Assembly (NCBI GenBank): GCA_014898415.1
Contig: RCTD01000011.1
Location: 372,001 to 436,000, forward strand
DNA: 64,000 nucleotides
Reading direction: 5' to 3'
Source: Stromatinia cepivora
Lineage: Eukaryota > Ascomycota > Leotiomycetes > Helotiales > Sclerotiniaceae
In this document: one piece after another, positions 62,417 to 64,000 of the stretch
How positions within the stretch are numbered: the first letter of the stretch is position 1
Layout of the letters: each line of letters opens with the position of its first letter
Notes under the pieces: model-generated
Database searches by the model: none
The model's input: only the letters and a program-made list of their open reading frames with translations
What the model was told of the DNA's origin: nothing
Translations under genes and position numbers: made by a program

Positions 62417-63004
62417 ATAGGCTTGATATCAAATTAAAGGTCGAGGCGCTAATAGATTGGGATGGGGGTGGGGATGGGTATGCGAAAAAAGATGAAGAGG
62501 AAATGGAAATGGGGAGAGGAGAGGAGCATTGTGATACCATATTTTCTTCTTTCTGATATGATGTATGTACGTATGTTGGGGATGCATAATGCAGATTTAT
62601 GGTTCGTTGTTCGTTGTTTGTTGGTCTTTTTGGTCTTTTTGTTCTATCTATCTACAAGTAATTACTGGATCGATCTGCGCTTATCCCTTTCTTATGTGTT
62701 CCTCGTTCTTTGTTCTGGTTCTTCTGGTTCTGATTCTTGTTCTTTTTATTCTGGTTCTACTTGTTCATGTATCTACTATGTATATGAATGAGGGTATAGC
62801 ATGTTATGGTATGGCATTGTGTGGGGGGGGGGGCTTGACTTTTAGGTTGGATTTGGATGGGATGGGATGGGATGGGATTGGAATGAACTGGACTGGACTG
62901 GACTGGAAAGATAGGATAGGATTACATTGTATGGTATGGTATGGTATGGTATGGATGTGGATGTACTGTTGGTATATAGGTATTTCTGGTTGGTTTACAT
63001 GTGT

Positions 63005-63080
63005 TACCTGGGATACCTGGGATATCGGGGATACCTGGGATATCGGGGATACCTGGGATACCTGGGATATCGGGGATATC
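63005..63080. repeat. CCTGGGATA / ATCGGGGATA tandem array
   Basis: About seven alternating 9-10 base units of GGGATACCT and GGGATATCG type. Confidence 0.85.
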
Positions 63081-63242
63081 GTATTGATAGTATGGCAGTG
63101 TGGAAGTGGTGTATATTGGCTTGATTAAGATGAGATAAGTAGGGAGTAGAAAGGTGGAAAGTGGAAAGTGGAAAGTGGAAGTGGAGGGTGGAAGTGGTAA
63201 TTAATTCAACGGGATGATGAGATGGATGGATAGTAATTGGGA

Positions 63243-63244
<2 letters not shown>

Positions 63245-63277
<33 letters not shown>

Positions 63278-63288
63278 TATCAATCAAT
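63245..63288. repeat. TCAA microsatellite, about 10 copies
   Basis: Same unit as the larger array at 56117-56249, here slightly interrupted at its end. Confidence 0.85.
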
Positions 63289-63323
63289 TATAATATAACA
63301 ACCCTCTTCTATTTCCTAAACAT

Positions 63324-63477
63324 GATTTCTATTTTCTATTTTCTATTTTCTATTTTCTATTTTCTATTTTCTATTTTCTATTTTCTATTTTCTATTTTCT
63401 ATTTTCTATTTTCTATTTTCTATTTTCTATTTTCTATTTTCTATTTTCTATTTTCTATTTTCTATTTTCTATTTTCT
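63324..63477. repeat. 7-bp TTTTCTA array, about 21 copies
   Basis: A nearly perfect heptanucleotide tandem of about 150 bases. The open frame through it (FYFLFSI repeats) is an artefact. Confidence 0.95.
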
Positions 63478-64000
63478 GAAAACGATCCCTATATTCCTTT
63501 TACCTCTTTATCTCTTTATTCTCATATATAATATAATACACACAAAAAATTACTCTTATACCTCTTATACCCCCCAAATGGATTCTGATTCTGATTCTGA
63601 TTCTGTTTTACTTTGATGGTTGGTGCCTCTTGGATTTTAGATTCTGTATTACCTGGTGGATTGTAATAACTAATCATTTGGATTTTCTATCTTCAGATAT
63701 CTGGGTTGCTGGGTAGCTGGGTGGCTGGGTTGTATTCTTTTTTAATGATGATGGTGGTGATGATGATGGTGGTGATGATGATGATGATTCTGAATTTTTA
63801 GTAGATGGGTAGGATCTATATATAGTATGAAGAAGGTGGTAGTGGTGTTTGGGGAGGGAGACGTAGATTCTAGTGGAAATGAGAGGGTGGGATTTATAAT
63901 GGTAGGTAGCTAAAGTACGATGATGATGGTATTTGTAGTAGGAGGGTAGATTTTATAATGATAATTATTAAATAGATATAATATAAAGATAATAATGAAG

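Larger units (their letters stand above)
62417..64000. other. repeat-dense region without genes
   Basis: No supported gene to the window end. Strings of short repeats: GGGAT at 62855-62875, GGTAT at 62930-62955, a CCTGGGAT/ATCGGGGAT array at 63005-63080, GTGGAAA at 63150-63195, TCAA at 63245-63288, TTTTCTA at 63324-63477, GATTCT at 63583-63606 and GATGAT at 63747-63790. Confidence 0.6.

Noticed and set aside
63214..63531. FYFLFSI-repeat frame
   Set aside because: Translation of the TTTTCTA array.

Overview
The window is nuclear DNA of a filamentous ascomycete. The evidence is the gene content (PMT1, Swc3, LYAR, bL36m, Zn2Cys6 regulator, PLAC8, MFS), short introns of mostly 45-100 nt with GTRNGT donors and CTAAC/CTAAT branch sites, and a dispersed 5S rRNA gene. 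Moderate GC, an AT-rich island and the general protein flavour suggest Leotiomycetes, perhaps a Sclerotiniaceae relative such as Botrytis or Sclerotinia; that placement is inference only.

Left part (1-28.8 kb). In order: a small single-pass membrane protein; a PMT1-class protein O-mannosyltransferase; a gene-free stretch with a hexanucleotide array and an AT-rich island (about 5.5-8.1 kb); a secreted phospholipase B; mitochondrial ribosomal protein bL36m; the histone N-terminal acetyltransferase Nat4/NAA40 converging on a PLAC8 protein; a broken TDA3-like FAD oxidoreductase; an MFS monocarboxylate-type transporter converging on SWR1 subunit Swc3; an ABHD12-like membrane hydrolase with an 8-nt microexon; and N-myristoyltransferase.

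Middle (28.8-48.5 kb). A decayed stretch (29.4-32.1 kb, minus strand) holds strings of protein-like sequence in shifting frames. Then come a DHA1-like MFS transporter, a Zn2Cys6 regulator with a minisatellite in its upstream region, and the telomerase reverse transcriptase gene (TERT, minus strand, nine exons, 1175 residues). A complete 5S rRNA gene lies inside the last TERT intron in the same orientation. This nested pair is the most striking feature of the window. The preceding 60-nt exon is a multiple of three, and it and the last exon begin with the same ten bases, so exon skipping would stay in frame.

Right part (48.5-64 kb). A 1987-residue RhoGEF with DH, BAR and SH3 regions (Gef1/Tuba-like) is transcribed divergently from TERT. 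A BEM46-family hydrolase follows, with a run of 27 G in an intron, then a LYAR-type zinc finger protein. The right end is dense in simple repeats.

Most genes are unrelated housekeeping or membrane functions, each with its own promoter; I see no biosynthetic cluster. Exon borders were placed by eye from splice signals, frame continuity and family similarity, so they are predictions. Gene ends given are CDS ends, not transcript ends.
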